A stretch of 64,000 bases of DNA from Rhyzopertha dominica (taxonomy: Eukaryota > Arthropoda > Insecta > Coleoptera > Bostrichidae): the NCBI GenBank assembly GCA_025024175.1, contig QCXZ01000041.1, positions 12,767,786-12,831,785 of the forward strand, in the 5' to 3' direction. Position numbers and translations under genes: made by a program. This document shows positions 44,532-56,100 of this stretch, piece by piece (position 1 is the stretch's first letter; each line of letters begins with the position of its first letter). The notes beneath the pieces were generated by a model. It had not been told where the DNA came from. It searched no databases and worked only from the letters and a program-made list of their open reading frames with translations.

Positions 44532-44879
44532 TTTACGGTAATTTTACAATTTTGAATGATATTTGTAATTGTTGTTGTCTTATTCTAAATTTATTTGATC
44601 ATTGCATTCATGTTGGTGTTTTTGGCATGCAGGCTACTGTTTTGTTTGAAGTCAAGATTGCTTATTTCAAATTTGACGTCAGTTTTATAAATTTTTCTGT
44701 ATTTCTGTATTTAGACTATTAGGCACTGATCACGCCTTATACTAGCTGAAAGCGCTTTACTAATTTGTTAAATAAAGTAGATTTAATAGACTTTGTGAAA
44801 CTATTCCTGTAGAAGTAACATTAAAAAAATAATAAGACGGCATTTGCTCATCACCACTTCAATTAAGGCCATAATATCA

Positions 44880-45005
44880 TATCAGACGATATTTGGAGGT
44901 TCTCGTCTTTGACAAAGATTACAAGTGTAATCGAAACGTCAGATAAATTATTTGTTGTCTGTGTTTTATAGTGACAGCGATCTATCCGAAAACATATTAT
45001 CTTGC
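44880..45005 (+). repeat. Solo Penelope terminal fragment
   Basis: Matches 37090-37205 of the other PLE family, sharing GTCTTTGACAAAGATT and GACAGCGATCT, and includes a hairpin GATTACA/TGTAATC followed by GAAACGTC (44909-44940). It has no body. Confidence 0.7.
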
Positions 45006-46190
45006 TAATAAATTGATTAATTTAATTTGTTAAAGTAAATGATTTTGTTTGCTTTTTTATACTTTTAGGTATACTGAGAATTCACCCAAGCACAAATTCT
45101 GTATTGTCGGATTAGAGTTGTTACCTTTCAGATTGATACTTATACTTCCTATAAAGTAACGCCAATGTTATTCGTCGCACCTCCTCCCGTTGCATAACTA
45201 AACTTGAATCTCTTCCGCAGTATACGTTATTATTCATTTAACCGCTCCATCTCTTATTAACCCCGTTATCTTCGCCCCGTATGCAACATATATTCAAAAT
45301 CCCATTTCGTTTGAACTCCATAAAGCTGCAAGAGGCACGCGGGACCTATAACGCGGAGAACAATATAGCGCATTGTGACGTGCAAAATAAAACATAAGTC
45401 TGGTAGAAATTTTATTATGAGATGATACAGCTTTCAGTTGTTCCGGTAACATGCTTGGCCGCATATGTGAAATGCTTCCACCTTTCTTTTTGCGGAAGTG
45501 CAGTTATTAGGATGCAGAAGTTTATTCGTACCCCTCCTTCCGCGTGCATGCCGTGAGTTTATTAGCTTTTATTAAATTTGAGAAATTAAACGTGGTAGAC
45601 TAGACGGTTTACGAGGAGATGCTGGTACGTAGTTTATAGAATATAGTCACATCGTCCTGGCGTTGCTGAGCACGCAGATAAATAGGCTGTCTGATTTCAA
45701 ATTTAAAAATTAATAAACTATCGATGTATTCCTAAGTGTAGTGGTATTGAAGCCTGGACAAATATACATTTATTAATGTCCCCATTTCAAGTTAATAATA
45801 AAGGATAATATTTATTGTCCAGCAAGTAGCATCCAACTAAAGGAATATTTTCACTTATAGTCTCATAAGAGCATTAATTATTTCCGGGTCTAACTCTGGC
45901 AAATTTATACGACGTTGAATGCACGAAAAATAATTCCCTGGTATTAATTAATACTTCAAAATGCAAATTTGGTAAAAAAGTCGTAAGAACAAAACCCTTT
46001 GACAACCAAAGTTTTCCACTTAATAATCGCAGCTAGTTCGGTCAAACTATAAAGGTTTCCAATTTTTTTCTTTGTTTTCTTGGTTATGTTTCTTGAACTA
46101 ATTTTTTCAAAGAAGAACCTCCAGCCTTTACATAGTAAAAATAAATTATTTTAAACTATCAAAAACACACTTGTATCGTAGCCAATCAGG
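45006..46190. other. Unassigned intron
   Basis: No motif recognised. The part at 45220-45600 is less AT-rich and appears single-copy. Confidence 0.3.
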
Positions 46191-46194
46191 CTTG

Positions 46195-46835
46195 GTCTGA
46201 ATTTACTTAAATTTCGCATATTCCGTCACAAATCCTTGGAGTAGGCTCCTCAGAAAGACCGGGTTTGCAGCAAGGGCCTTAATGTGTTTCTTGGAAAATA
46301 AACAGGATGGCTTAAGTGGTGGTCAGAGGTAGAACCATATTGATCAATAATATTTGTGGTTGCTTTGAAGAAATCGCAAAATTAAGCTGTAAATAAATTA
46401 TTAAACATACAAAACAAGTGACAAGACAACCACCACAAAACAAAGACAAAGCAAGGAAAATACAAACAAGACAAGAGCGCAAACAAAATAAAATAAATAA
46501 AAAACACGTCCACATAATACAAGGGCGAAACATACAATAAAGACAGCCTTGTATCGCTTCATCGTGGTTCGTGCAGGCAAAACCTAGAGCTAAAATCCCA
46601 TATCCCGCAGTAAGTGATGTTTCGGCATTTTGTACGTGAAAACGTTATGCTGCCATCGCACTGGTTTGGGTTTTCGAAGGAGATCATCATCATCATCACT
46701 GTCTCTCATATGAACCCTTTTGAGCTTCGAGAGCATCCACGTTGTAGGATATTCTTGGTAGCTAAATAGCCTTTGATCTCTGCTAAAGACATCGTCAACA
46801 GGAAGTTACGCCACATAAAGCCTACAGGGGCCTAA
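46195..46835. repeat. Interspersed repeat, copy 2
   Basis: Relative of 29940-30515 in the same orientation, with an extra (ATC)n-like run near 46685-46699 and a different left edge. No coding sequence. Confidence 0.65.
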
Positions 46836-47094
46836 TACCCAATAAGATCGATAATGTTAGACGAAATAGGTGGCATGTGAATAGAGCGACTTGCACAAAC
46901 GCAGTAAACAAATTCAGTAAAATAACGCATAAAACTTTTTATGATGAATCTGACGGTATGGAAATGAGATTATAGAAAAGCTATATATGAAGATTATTCT
47001 TCAATTTCTGTTACCTAGCGTTTAAGCCGGTCTTCCGTCAACTACCTTTACAGAGTTGTGCTGCTCACAGAACTGTGCCCTCTGTGCTAACAGG

Positions 47095-47450
47095 TAATAT
47101 AGGGATAGGTGCTTCCCAGGGGTCATCTAGTCTACGGAGGACTTGGCGTCAGCAATGAGGCACCCAGTTAAAACTAGGGTAGGTAATTTCCCAGGGGTCA
47201 CCTACTACACGGAGAACATAGTGTCAGCAATGGGGGTTACCTAGGGTGAACAAGGACTGGCACTTCCTCAGGAGTCACCTGGTAATTGGGGTTATCAAAG
47301 GTAGGGAGCTCGGCTTCGAATTGGACTTCGGGAGGAAGTAGCGTCAGCAGGTAGTAGACTCAACTGTTCCTTAGCTCATAAAGCTGAAATATTGGAGTAC
47401 CACAGGGTCACCTCGTCCACAGGGGACGTAGCGTCAGCAGAAAGTATATT
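47095..47450 (+). repeat. ~80-90-bp minisatellite, about four irregular units
   Basis: The recurring pair is CCCAGGGGTCA(T/C)CTA, then about 20 bp, then GCGTCAGCA (or GTGTCAGCA). Units are roughly 80-90 bp at first and then stretched. GC content is well above the surroundings. Confidence 0.65.
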
Positions 47451-50400
47451 CAATATGGCACTAGTTTTGGAAAAGTGGTTAAAACCTGAAAGACATCTCA
47501 AATCTCAACTGCCTTCGTCGCTCTGGAACCGCTTCAGATGCAACCGTAAATGTAGATAAAATAATAATGAATATATTACCTAGAGGTGGTACGCTTCAAG
47601 GGTTTAGCATTTGTTCTGATTCCAGTTAATTTGGATGACTTTATCAGATCAGCCTTTTTTAACACTTTGGTTCAGAAGGGTGTCTTAATTGTTTATTTTT
47701 GTGCATTTAATTCAACGATTGCATAAAACTCCTGACACTTTTCAAATGACGGGATAAAAAAAACAGCAGTCACAGGCTGTGAAACATTTCAGCAAGTCTC
47801 GAGGTACTAAAGAGGTCGGCATTAAAATGCAATGTGTACGCAAAANAATGATCAAGAGGCTTAAATTTCAAATCGCTCACGTCCACTTCCTCAATAGAGG
47901 CAGAACGACTGGAGAACTGCCGCTGAATATTTCTTTTAGTCGCTGATAGGCAATTAAATAAAATGCTGTTCACCGAAGAAAACATCTTCACAAAAGAGTT
48001 ACTCCAAAACCAACAAAATCATCACCAGCTGCTGAAGACGGGTCTGCAGAAGGTAGGGGTATTCTTACCCAAATGCGTTTAAAAATTGAATTGCAGGAGG
48101 CGGAAGGATGAGGCATATTTGAGATAAGTCTGATAAACTATTTGTATTTTGTGGATTCATACCACATTGAGTTTATCTAAAGTTGAAGATACGATCTGTT
48201 TCGCAAGGTCGCCTCACAAGTCGTTGGTAAAACAAAAAATTGATGTAACGGTCTTAAGTACTATTTAATCCACTCTATTTACGGAATTTAGCACTTTTAG
48301 ACCATTATGTTTCCCAAACTGCAAGAGCATTGACAAATAAAGTTACGAGTGCCGCTAAGAAGTTGTCACAATATCGTGGCGTTATGCACGATAAGATTAT
48401 ATATACTTACATAGTTGCATCTCCATATAGGCAAAGTGTTCATTTTATACGTGAAAATACATCCGAATATATTCGCTTCAATTCGAATCCCTTCGGGTAA
48501 TACCAAATCAGCATGACAATGGGTCACCACAACTGCTGGAGTATTTCCGCAGTAATCCGCTTGAAATTCCTCCAATGGAATGGCTGAACATTAAACTCGC
48601 AGTTGTGTTGCTCTTTGACGATCTTATACCTCAATAAATCAATCTTGAAATTCTCGGAATAACCCCGCTGTCAACGTACACCACTACGGCGTTCAGGATT
48701 CTGTTATCTCGGCCCTACACCGCGGAAACAATGAGGAAGCGATAATAAGCCACCCGTAAAGTTTTACGTTTCATGTTTTGCTGTAATTGACCTCTGCTTC
48801 ATCGAGAAACCGAGATATCTTTGAGATATCCAACACAAGCGAACGATTAAATTAGACGGTTACCAATCGACACCTACCCGTGCTGTCAAAGCGAATTTAG
48901 TTACCAAGTCGAGGTGCACTGATTACNCGCGTCAATGATGCTAAATTAGGGGTGTCGGCGTCTGTAATGTGTAAGACAGACAGCTCGCTCTCTAGTTATT
49001 GCCACAAAAGCGATATATCAGTGATATCAATACACGAGCTAAATTTGTTTTACGCTGTTGGAGTAGGAATCCCTTAATAATATAGCCATATAAGCGGGAT
49101 CTACAAATCATAAAATCGTCATGCAGTTGAAATTTGGTGTATTCCACTAGTTGTAGTAATTTGCATGAATACGAACGACTTGCAGCTGGACCGTTTGCGC
49201 TTCGGTTAAAAATCGAACCGCTTGCGGCTGAAATATTTTTACCTGCTGTCAAGCAGAGCGTTTGTGGCCCACGATATGTGCATGGCTAACTCGGGTACCT
49301 GGGGATTTTCAAGAAGGGGAAAATTACTGGTAGGGTAATTTCCTGCGGATTTCCGTTCTGATAATAGGTATGCGACATTCGACAAAACCAACTGGTGAAC
49401 GAATATCATCACCATCAAGGCTCTGGCCGAAAATTTAGTAACAAGTGAATTTGTTACTTGTACATGAACAAAATGTATGTATCTGGATTATTAAGTACCT
49501 TAGGATTATAGCTAAATGTCAAATGATACTCGTACAAAAATCACAAGTTACCGATTCAATAAATGGATCAAACAATTTGTTTAAGATAAGTAAGGAATAA
49601 ATGTCACTTCCAGCTTCACACATTTTTTTTTTTCATTTATGAACACATTTTATCTCTGATGCCAAATATTTGTACCGCAGACTTTATTTCCGAGAAGCAC
49701 TTTTAATAAATAACAGTTATGTGATTAATTTATATTTGCAATTTTCTATTACTTGGTACCTATGAATAAATTTACTTCATATGAAACTATATACGCGTCA
49801 AAAATGAATTTTATTAATTTAAAGAATCAAAATTTATTATTCCTGTAGTTTTATACTACACAATTGTAAATGACAAAGGCGTGAAAATTTTTTTTTATGA
49901 AAATTAATTTCTATTTTAAAACATCTTACAATTTTTTCACTACTCGCAGACTAAAGAAATTGTAAAGTAAACTACAATAACGTTAAAACAAAGAATGCTA
50001 TACGTTAAAATATTAACAACAAAATAATTAATGCAATTTGTAAGTATAACAAAGTGACCTTGAGCACCTTTCTGTATCTTTCTTTCTGCTATATAACACT
50101 GTATACATGGTTTTGCGACGTTTTCCACTCATGTAAAACAATGGCGCTGATATATAAAATGCTGATTCAGGACTTTACTTTATAAAATATTTATGAGTTC
50201 AAACATACTCCGCGTTTACTCCTTATTAAATTGTTTTACCCTTTGTGTCATCCTTCCACACTATTTACCGTTTAATGTCGCATATATTGCGGAACATTCC
50301 AGATTTATAGCGGAAAGATGACACTGTCAAGCCAATTTTCAACAAAATAATCTTTGAAAACACCGTTGAGTTTTTTGCGGGTAGTTATTTGTATGAAAAA
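47451..50400. other. Unassigned intron
   Basis: Open frames at 47770-47991, 48366-48575 and 48992-49252 (minus) lack recognisable domains. The patch 48640-48960 is GC-richer and appears single-copy. No transposon ends were seen. Confidence 0.3.
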
Positions 50401-50406
50401 GCATTG

Positions 50407-50482
50407 CCAGCTCTGACAAGGATTCGAACTCGGTACCTTTTGATTACTAGTCAGTTGTGCTAATACTGCACCATCATAGCCT
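50407..50482 (-). repeat. tRNA-derived SINE head
   Basis: The minus strand has TGGTGCAGTATTAGCACAAC (A-box-like) and GAGTTCGAATCC (B box), in tRNA spacing. The acceptor arms do not pair properly, so it is a SINE or tRNA-related repeat, not a working tRNA gene. Confidence 0.6.
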
Positions 50483-51000
50483 TATTCAAATTCCAGATCA
50501 AAGTGGCATATATAGATTAAGGTTTACGGAATGTAACGCTACTGAACGCCATCTAGCGCATGGGTACTTCCTTAGGTTTATTGGTCAAGTCTCATTTTAT
50601 CCTTCCAAATTTATTGCATCTCATGGCATAAGTATTGTCTTTTCTGCTATAGGCAGTACCTGCTGCTGTTTTATCCATAATAGTGGATAAACTTGGCCAG
50701 GCTTATTTTACAAGAACGTAGTAATACTGGAATATGTTCTTTAAATGTGGTTTTTAAATTGTGTTCCTTAACATAACATAGCTGCCTTTAAAAATCTTAA
50801 TTCTTCTCGGTTACATGTATTGCCAGTTCTGGCACTCGCTTTTAAACANTTCTTTATTTGTATTTCTGTTTCATTTGCAAGCACTGTAATACGCNCATTT
50901 CCAGTAGAAATTCAGTGCACCTTTTGTCCTTGAATTCTATAAAAATCACAGATATTGAAATACAATATGTTGCAGAAGCTTTCCTGNTGGTGCCATTTTA
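50483..51000 (+). pseudogene. Penelope-like fragment (linker and GIY-YIG remnants)
   Basis: SGIYRLRFTECNA near 50510 resembles a GIY-YIG start. It is followed by YFLRFIGQVSFYPSKF and GISIVFSAIGS, which match the linker of the PLE at 44.13-44.24 kb at both protein and nucleotide level. Further on, CTGCCTTTAAAAATCTTAAT (about 50780) matches the late GIY-YIG coding part of that element. The order is scrambled relative to the intact element, since the GIY-like start precedes the linker, so either two fragments are joined or the first resemblance is accidental. Many stops; dead. Confidence 0.5.
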
Positions 51001-51060
51001 ATCACATTCCTAACNCCAGATTCTACGTCGTCCATAGTATTATGTATTTGGAGTAAATAT

Positions 51061-53870
51061 ACACAAGGATTTGCACTCTTCTGACGTTATAAACTTGCAT
51101 TGCAAAGACACACACACAAGTTAATCACGTTTTATTTCATTACTTGCAAACTGATGGCAAGCCTGAGCGCCAGAAACGTTTAGAACTTTACCATGTCGTT
51201 CACCAGAATTTTAAGAAGCCTTTGGCCTAACACTTTCAACAAGTAAATAAGTGCTCAGCTATTTTTCAAACACATGCCCAGTAACTCCAAACAAGGCCGT
51301 CATTAAGCCCTCTATCCAAGAAAAACAAAAGTAACACTAGCATATGAACCATCCACATTTACACTGAGCTTACTTTTACCATGCACCTACCTTACATAAT
51401 GAAACATTATTACTTATTTTGTGCAATCAGTATGCCTACATAGTATTTCATTGAAAAGTAGAATCGAAACGGCTAATAATTGTGAAAACGCACTTGTTTA
51501 AATAGTATTTGCTCTGATGAGAATAACAAAATATGTCGGTTAGATTCCTTACAGTTAGTACTACTTTATCANGATATCAAAGCTCGCACGAAAACTTTTT
51601 GTTATTAATCGGACACACACAAACAACAGTGTATATTGGTGGACAAGTCTATAAAAAAAGTAATTATGAGTTTCGTTTCTTTCATAGCAAAGCCGGTGAG
51701 AAACTTTGGCTTCAAATTGTGCCCGACTCCGTGCTACAAACACAGACAACACCCTTGCAGCGATTCAAGATTAGGCACGCCTTTCTCCCTCAAAGCCACT
51801 CGCAAAGTGTGGAAAAGCTACAAATCCGATTTACGGCTTTTCGTTGGGTTTCATCTTCCTAGCTTATAAGAATTTGAACGTGGATATGAAATATTAGTTA
51901 TATACCAAGTCCTTCAAGACGGCGTTGCCTTACATTCTAAGATTTAACTTTCAGAGATTTAAACTTATCTTTTCCATTAAAATGATTAAATACAGAATAC
52001 TGTATTTCAGGTGTCTTCAATCATTTTGGAGTAAATAGCCTAAAATATTTTTATTTAGGTTCGGCTGACATCAGGGAAACATATCTACCTATCTACACGT
52101 ATCATTATTCATCTGATTCTCATTAAATAAATAAAAAAAATATATTGTTACGGTTATTATTACACTCTAATTATAAGATTCAATGTGAGATGTTTGACAT
52201 TGTTTACCCTTAAATAATTCATCAGTATCTACCCCTGTAGTGGTCCTCAAAATATTTTCAAAGTGATTCTGTTCCTTGTCTTTGGTTTCACGTTTTTCCT
52301 TCGATAAAATACCTTCTCACACACATAAATTGAAATTATCCTTCAAAATGGAGTTGCACTGAAAAATTTATTAATTTCACTTGCATAGACTTTCCTAACT
52401 CAACAGAACATTATATGAACAACACGGTATAACAACATAATTCCTATTATACAGATATCAGGGTTGCTAGACCTACAACATTTCCGTGTTACTTAACTTG
52501 AAGATATACATTTAAGGCTGGGATCCTAGAGAAAGAAGTTTCACGACATCTCCCATTTCACTCATGCGAGCTGTACGATGGCGGTACCTAGCGGATTATA
52601 GATGCATATAAAAGCGTAGTAAAATGTCTATGTTAAAATCGAATAGTCCGGATTACAGATTCCTGTAACCATGGATGCATAATAATAGCGTGGTTTGAAT
52701 CACGTCTGAATATTATTCACATACATATAAAAAACTAACCGCGACAACGATAATAGGGTTAGCCAAAATTGCTTGCGTGTCGCTCGTACCTGAGCGGCCT
52801 CAGCGCGCGTCCGGATACTGCGTAATATACGTAGGAAGTCTAGGAAGTGCATCAGTATTATCAGGAGTACGTACCTATATGAACTTTAAATCTTTAATAG
52901 GCATTTTTAATCTAAAAAGGATGCGTTTTAGGACTTTTAATACGAATTATATTTTTCGTGTTATTTTCTACCAATCAGAACTTTCAATTTAGTAGAGGTA
53001 CCTCGTATAATTTCGATTATTTCCTTCCTGTCAATTTTTACCAATCAGTGACAAAAATTCGTTCTATGGTTTCTATGTATACTAACTTAGGAAATAATCT
53101 TACTACATATCTACATATCTATGAAAAAAATCGAAAAGAAACTCGTTTCTAAACCATTTGTTTAACAATAGCATTCCGCTAGTTGCAAAATCCTTGTCTT
53201 CGACTTAGATTTATAAAACAACTAGAGCTCATTCTATTTAATTGTTAAACAAATACCACTGAAACTGGCTTATTCGAATTTTTCCAAAAAAATTGATGCA
53301 CTGGGGGATATATTACCTGTGAATATACCCCTTGACGACGTGATATAATAGGCCTGTTCACAAATTTTCAATTTATCAAGAACTTGGTAATACCTGTGTA
53401 GCTCAACATCTCATCAACACCTGCAAGCAGATTTCAATTGAATGTGATTTATTTAAAATACACGTAATTGTTATCAAATATCTGTCGATCAATCGCTCAG
53501 TAGAATATTTGAGCTTAATTTACCTGTTCGGTATGTCGCGCAGTTACTGTAATAATAAATTACCTTAATAAAGTGCTCAAAGTACAGGAATTCTGTGCCC
53601 CGCTGCGCAAGTGACGTATACGCTAGCCTCCATACAAAGGTGTCGTTTTTTGGATGCTAATGCGCGGCAAAAGTTCAGATGGCGATATTTTGAAAATTAT
53701 AAGTGCAGTTAAAAATCTATTTGCTGGAGGGTTATCAGTGCCCTAAGTACTACTGAAAAATGTACAGTTTTTGATAAAAATGAATTTTACTGAACAGGCT
53801 TCGATGTTTCGATTGGGATCAACAGCAAAATAATGAAAAATCTACAGCCATGATTTAATAACAGTCAGAA
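51061..53870. other. Unassigned intron
   Basis: Open frames at 51533-51862 and 52777-53152 show no domain. No repeats to other parts of the window were noticed. Confidence 0.3.
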
Positions 53871-53929
53871 CAACGATGTGTTGTATTTGTAAATGAAAGT
53901 CAATTAAAATCGCGATGAATCGCTTCGGA

Positions 53930-56100
53930 GAAGAAACAAAAAACAATATTCAAAAAAATTTTATTTGCTCAATCGCTTTAAAAAACGCCCAAAACCAAAA
54001 TTTGAGCAAAAAATTTATTGTCTGTGGATCTGGCGGTCTGTGCGTGGACGCGATAAAGACTTAACATATGAATTTGAAATTTGGCATACATATAAATCTC
54101 AACTACTCAAAGCGACCTATTGTTTTTGGGATAAGTAAGCGTATAGGGAAGGGGGTGAAATTCGGGGGGGGGGTAACTATCTTTCTTGCAAATTTTAATT
54201 TTTGTCCTTCTAGTATGTAATTAGTAGTACAATTGCGAGTATTATTCGTCCCTATAAATTTTCTGTGCAGCAAACGGTTTAGAAGATATTAGCAAAAAAC
54301 CGTCACAAGGAAAACGGTTTTTCCTAAATATCTACGAAAATACTCAATATATTCAAAAAGTGAAAATGCCACCACAGATAGGAAAAAACATTTCATACAA
54401 AAAGTGTTTTAAAAACTGTTTCCAAAAGATTGACGTTTTTCGAAATATTTCCAAGGAACTGGATTTTGGACCCTTTTCATACGAAAAAATTTTGCTGTTT
54501 CATAATTATAGAAAATCAAATTTCAGATCGAAAAGCACTCTTGCAATTTTTTTTGTTAATTTATAATTTTCGAGTCATTTACAAAAAAAAATTAAATTTT
54601 ACGGATTATTGCTAATAATACGGGAACCGTTTGTTGCTTAAAAAAATGTGTGGAGACAAAAAATGTTCAAAACCTCATTATTAACCCTATAATACCCCTA
54701 GAAAGCGTCCTCCTGAACACGAATATGAAATCAGTTTGTTGCGGTCGCGCCTAGTTTTCGAAAAATTAAAGTTACAATTTGGACTTTACGACGCGGAGTG
54801 TTCTTCCTTATGCCACGCAGTGTCGCATGCTCCTGAAGGTCCGTTCGTCCTACGCGAGCGCGTTTCAAGCAGATTTGGGGGTTGTTTTTTACCGCTCGAT
54901 TTTTCTCATAAATAGCGCGGTAAAAAAAACAACCTCCAAATCTGCTTGAAAACGTACTCGCGTAGGACGAACGGACGTTGAGGAATACGCATAAAGTACC
55001 GTAGTTATCCGCCATTTTAGCGCAAAATAGCAGCGGTAAATTTAAATATTTATGTAGAAGACGGGATCAAACCTATTTGGTTTCTATGGTTTTGGTTCCA
55101 TCCGCCATTTTAATGCAAAAATATGGACAATGAATTGCGGTACTTAAGCCCCGTTGTACAAAGAGTGGTTAACCAGACCCCCCGGTTAACACGCGGTCAA
55201 CGGGCAATTGTCATGGAAACGGTTCTTTTTAACCGTTCTTCATTGGTGCTGCCTATGGCAACGGCTGGTTAACCGCGTGTTAACCAGGAGGTCTGGTTAA
55301 CCGCGCTTTGGGCAACGGGCCCTTAATCTATCTAGTGACTTTACAAAAAAAGAGGGCCTAAACGCCTCAAAAATCGCGTGGCAAAAAAGCAACTCCCAAA
55401 TCTGTTTGGAAACCCCTCGCGTATGACTACCGGACGTTAAGGAGCATGCGACACCGCGCGACATAAAGAGAGAACACTCCGCGTCGTAAAGTAATTCCAA
55501 ACTGAAACATTATTTTTTTAAACTAGGCGCGACCGCAAGAAACGGATTTTACATTCGTGTTCAGGAGGCCATTTTCTAGCGGTATGCACAATTTGAGCTC
55601 GATATGTCATGGAACGCCATAGTAAATAATTGCCATTTTATTTTATTTACAATATATTTATGTTATTTATATTTAAATAGATTAAAATTTTGTGGACAGG
55701 ATCCAAAATCCAGTTTTTTTGAAATATTTCGTAAATATCAATATTTGGAAAATATTTTTAAAACACTTTTGTGAGAAATCTATTTCCTATCTGTTGGTAT
55801 TTACACTTTTTGAATATATTAAGTATTTTCGGAGATATTTAGGAAAACCGGTTTTTTTTCAGTGACGGTTTCTTGCTAATATCTTCTAAACCGTTTGCTG
55901 CACCGAAAATTTATAGGGACGCATAATACTCGCAATAATACTACTAATTACATTGATACTAAAAGAAAAAGAGAAAAATTTGCAAAAAGGGTATTTATTA
56001 CTACTATTACTACTTACCCCAAAAACAATAGGTCGCTTTGGGAACCTAGTTGAGATTTATATGTACCTATGCCAAATTTCAAGTTGATTTTACTGCAACA
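53930..56100. mobile_element. 2.2-kb foldback element with nested palindromes
   Basis: The outer arms 53990-54620 and about 55660-56100 are inverted copies (shared TTTAGAAGATATTAGCAA, AACAATAGGTCGCTTTG read on the opposite strand). Inner arms 54690-54910 and 55355-55590 are also inverted copies (GCGGTCGCGCCTAGTTTT). Between them, 54830-54980 is a further short palindrome (GTTCGTCCTACGCGAG), and a MITE sits at 55148-55322. No coding sequence. The right outer arm recurs at 63220-63790. The exact ends and target duplication could not be fixed. Confidence 0.7.
55148..55322. mobile_element. TTAA-flanked MITE (piggyBac-type target)
   Basis: A 175-bp element with inverted tips GCCCCGTTGTACAAAG and (reverse complement of the right end) GGGCCCGTTGCCCAAAG, flanked by TTAA at 55144-55147 and 55323-55326. 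The interior is itself partly palindromic, with repeated GGTTAAC. TTAA duplication is the hallmark of piggyBac transposition. It has no coding capacity. Confidence 0.7.

Larger units (their letters stand above)
43185..44800 (+). mobile_element. Penelope-like element with inverted duplication of its 3' end
   Basis: The segment 43185-43705 is an inverted copy of 44290-44800: it contains the 3' terminal region and, further in, an antisense part of the GIY-YIG coding sequence (shared block GGTCAAACGGGAAGATCTTT). The plus-strand body from about 43710 has the RT C-terminus, linker and GIY-YIG. A 5'-truncated main copy joined to an inverted partial copy is typical of Penelope insertions. Both arms carry a hammerhead-like core, canonical in the left arm. 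Confidence 0.85.

Noticed and set aside
29940..46835. LTR retrotransposon with the 29.9-kb and 46.2-kb repeats as LTRs
   Set aside because: No TG...CA ends, no primer-binding site, and the 16 kb between them contains unrelated elements and no gag-pol.
50407..50482. Functional tRNA gene
   Set aside because: A and B boxes are present, but the acceptor stem does not pair and the anticodon arm is poor. The same applies at 42811-42870 and 62925-63000.
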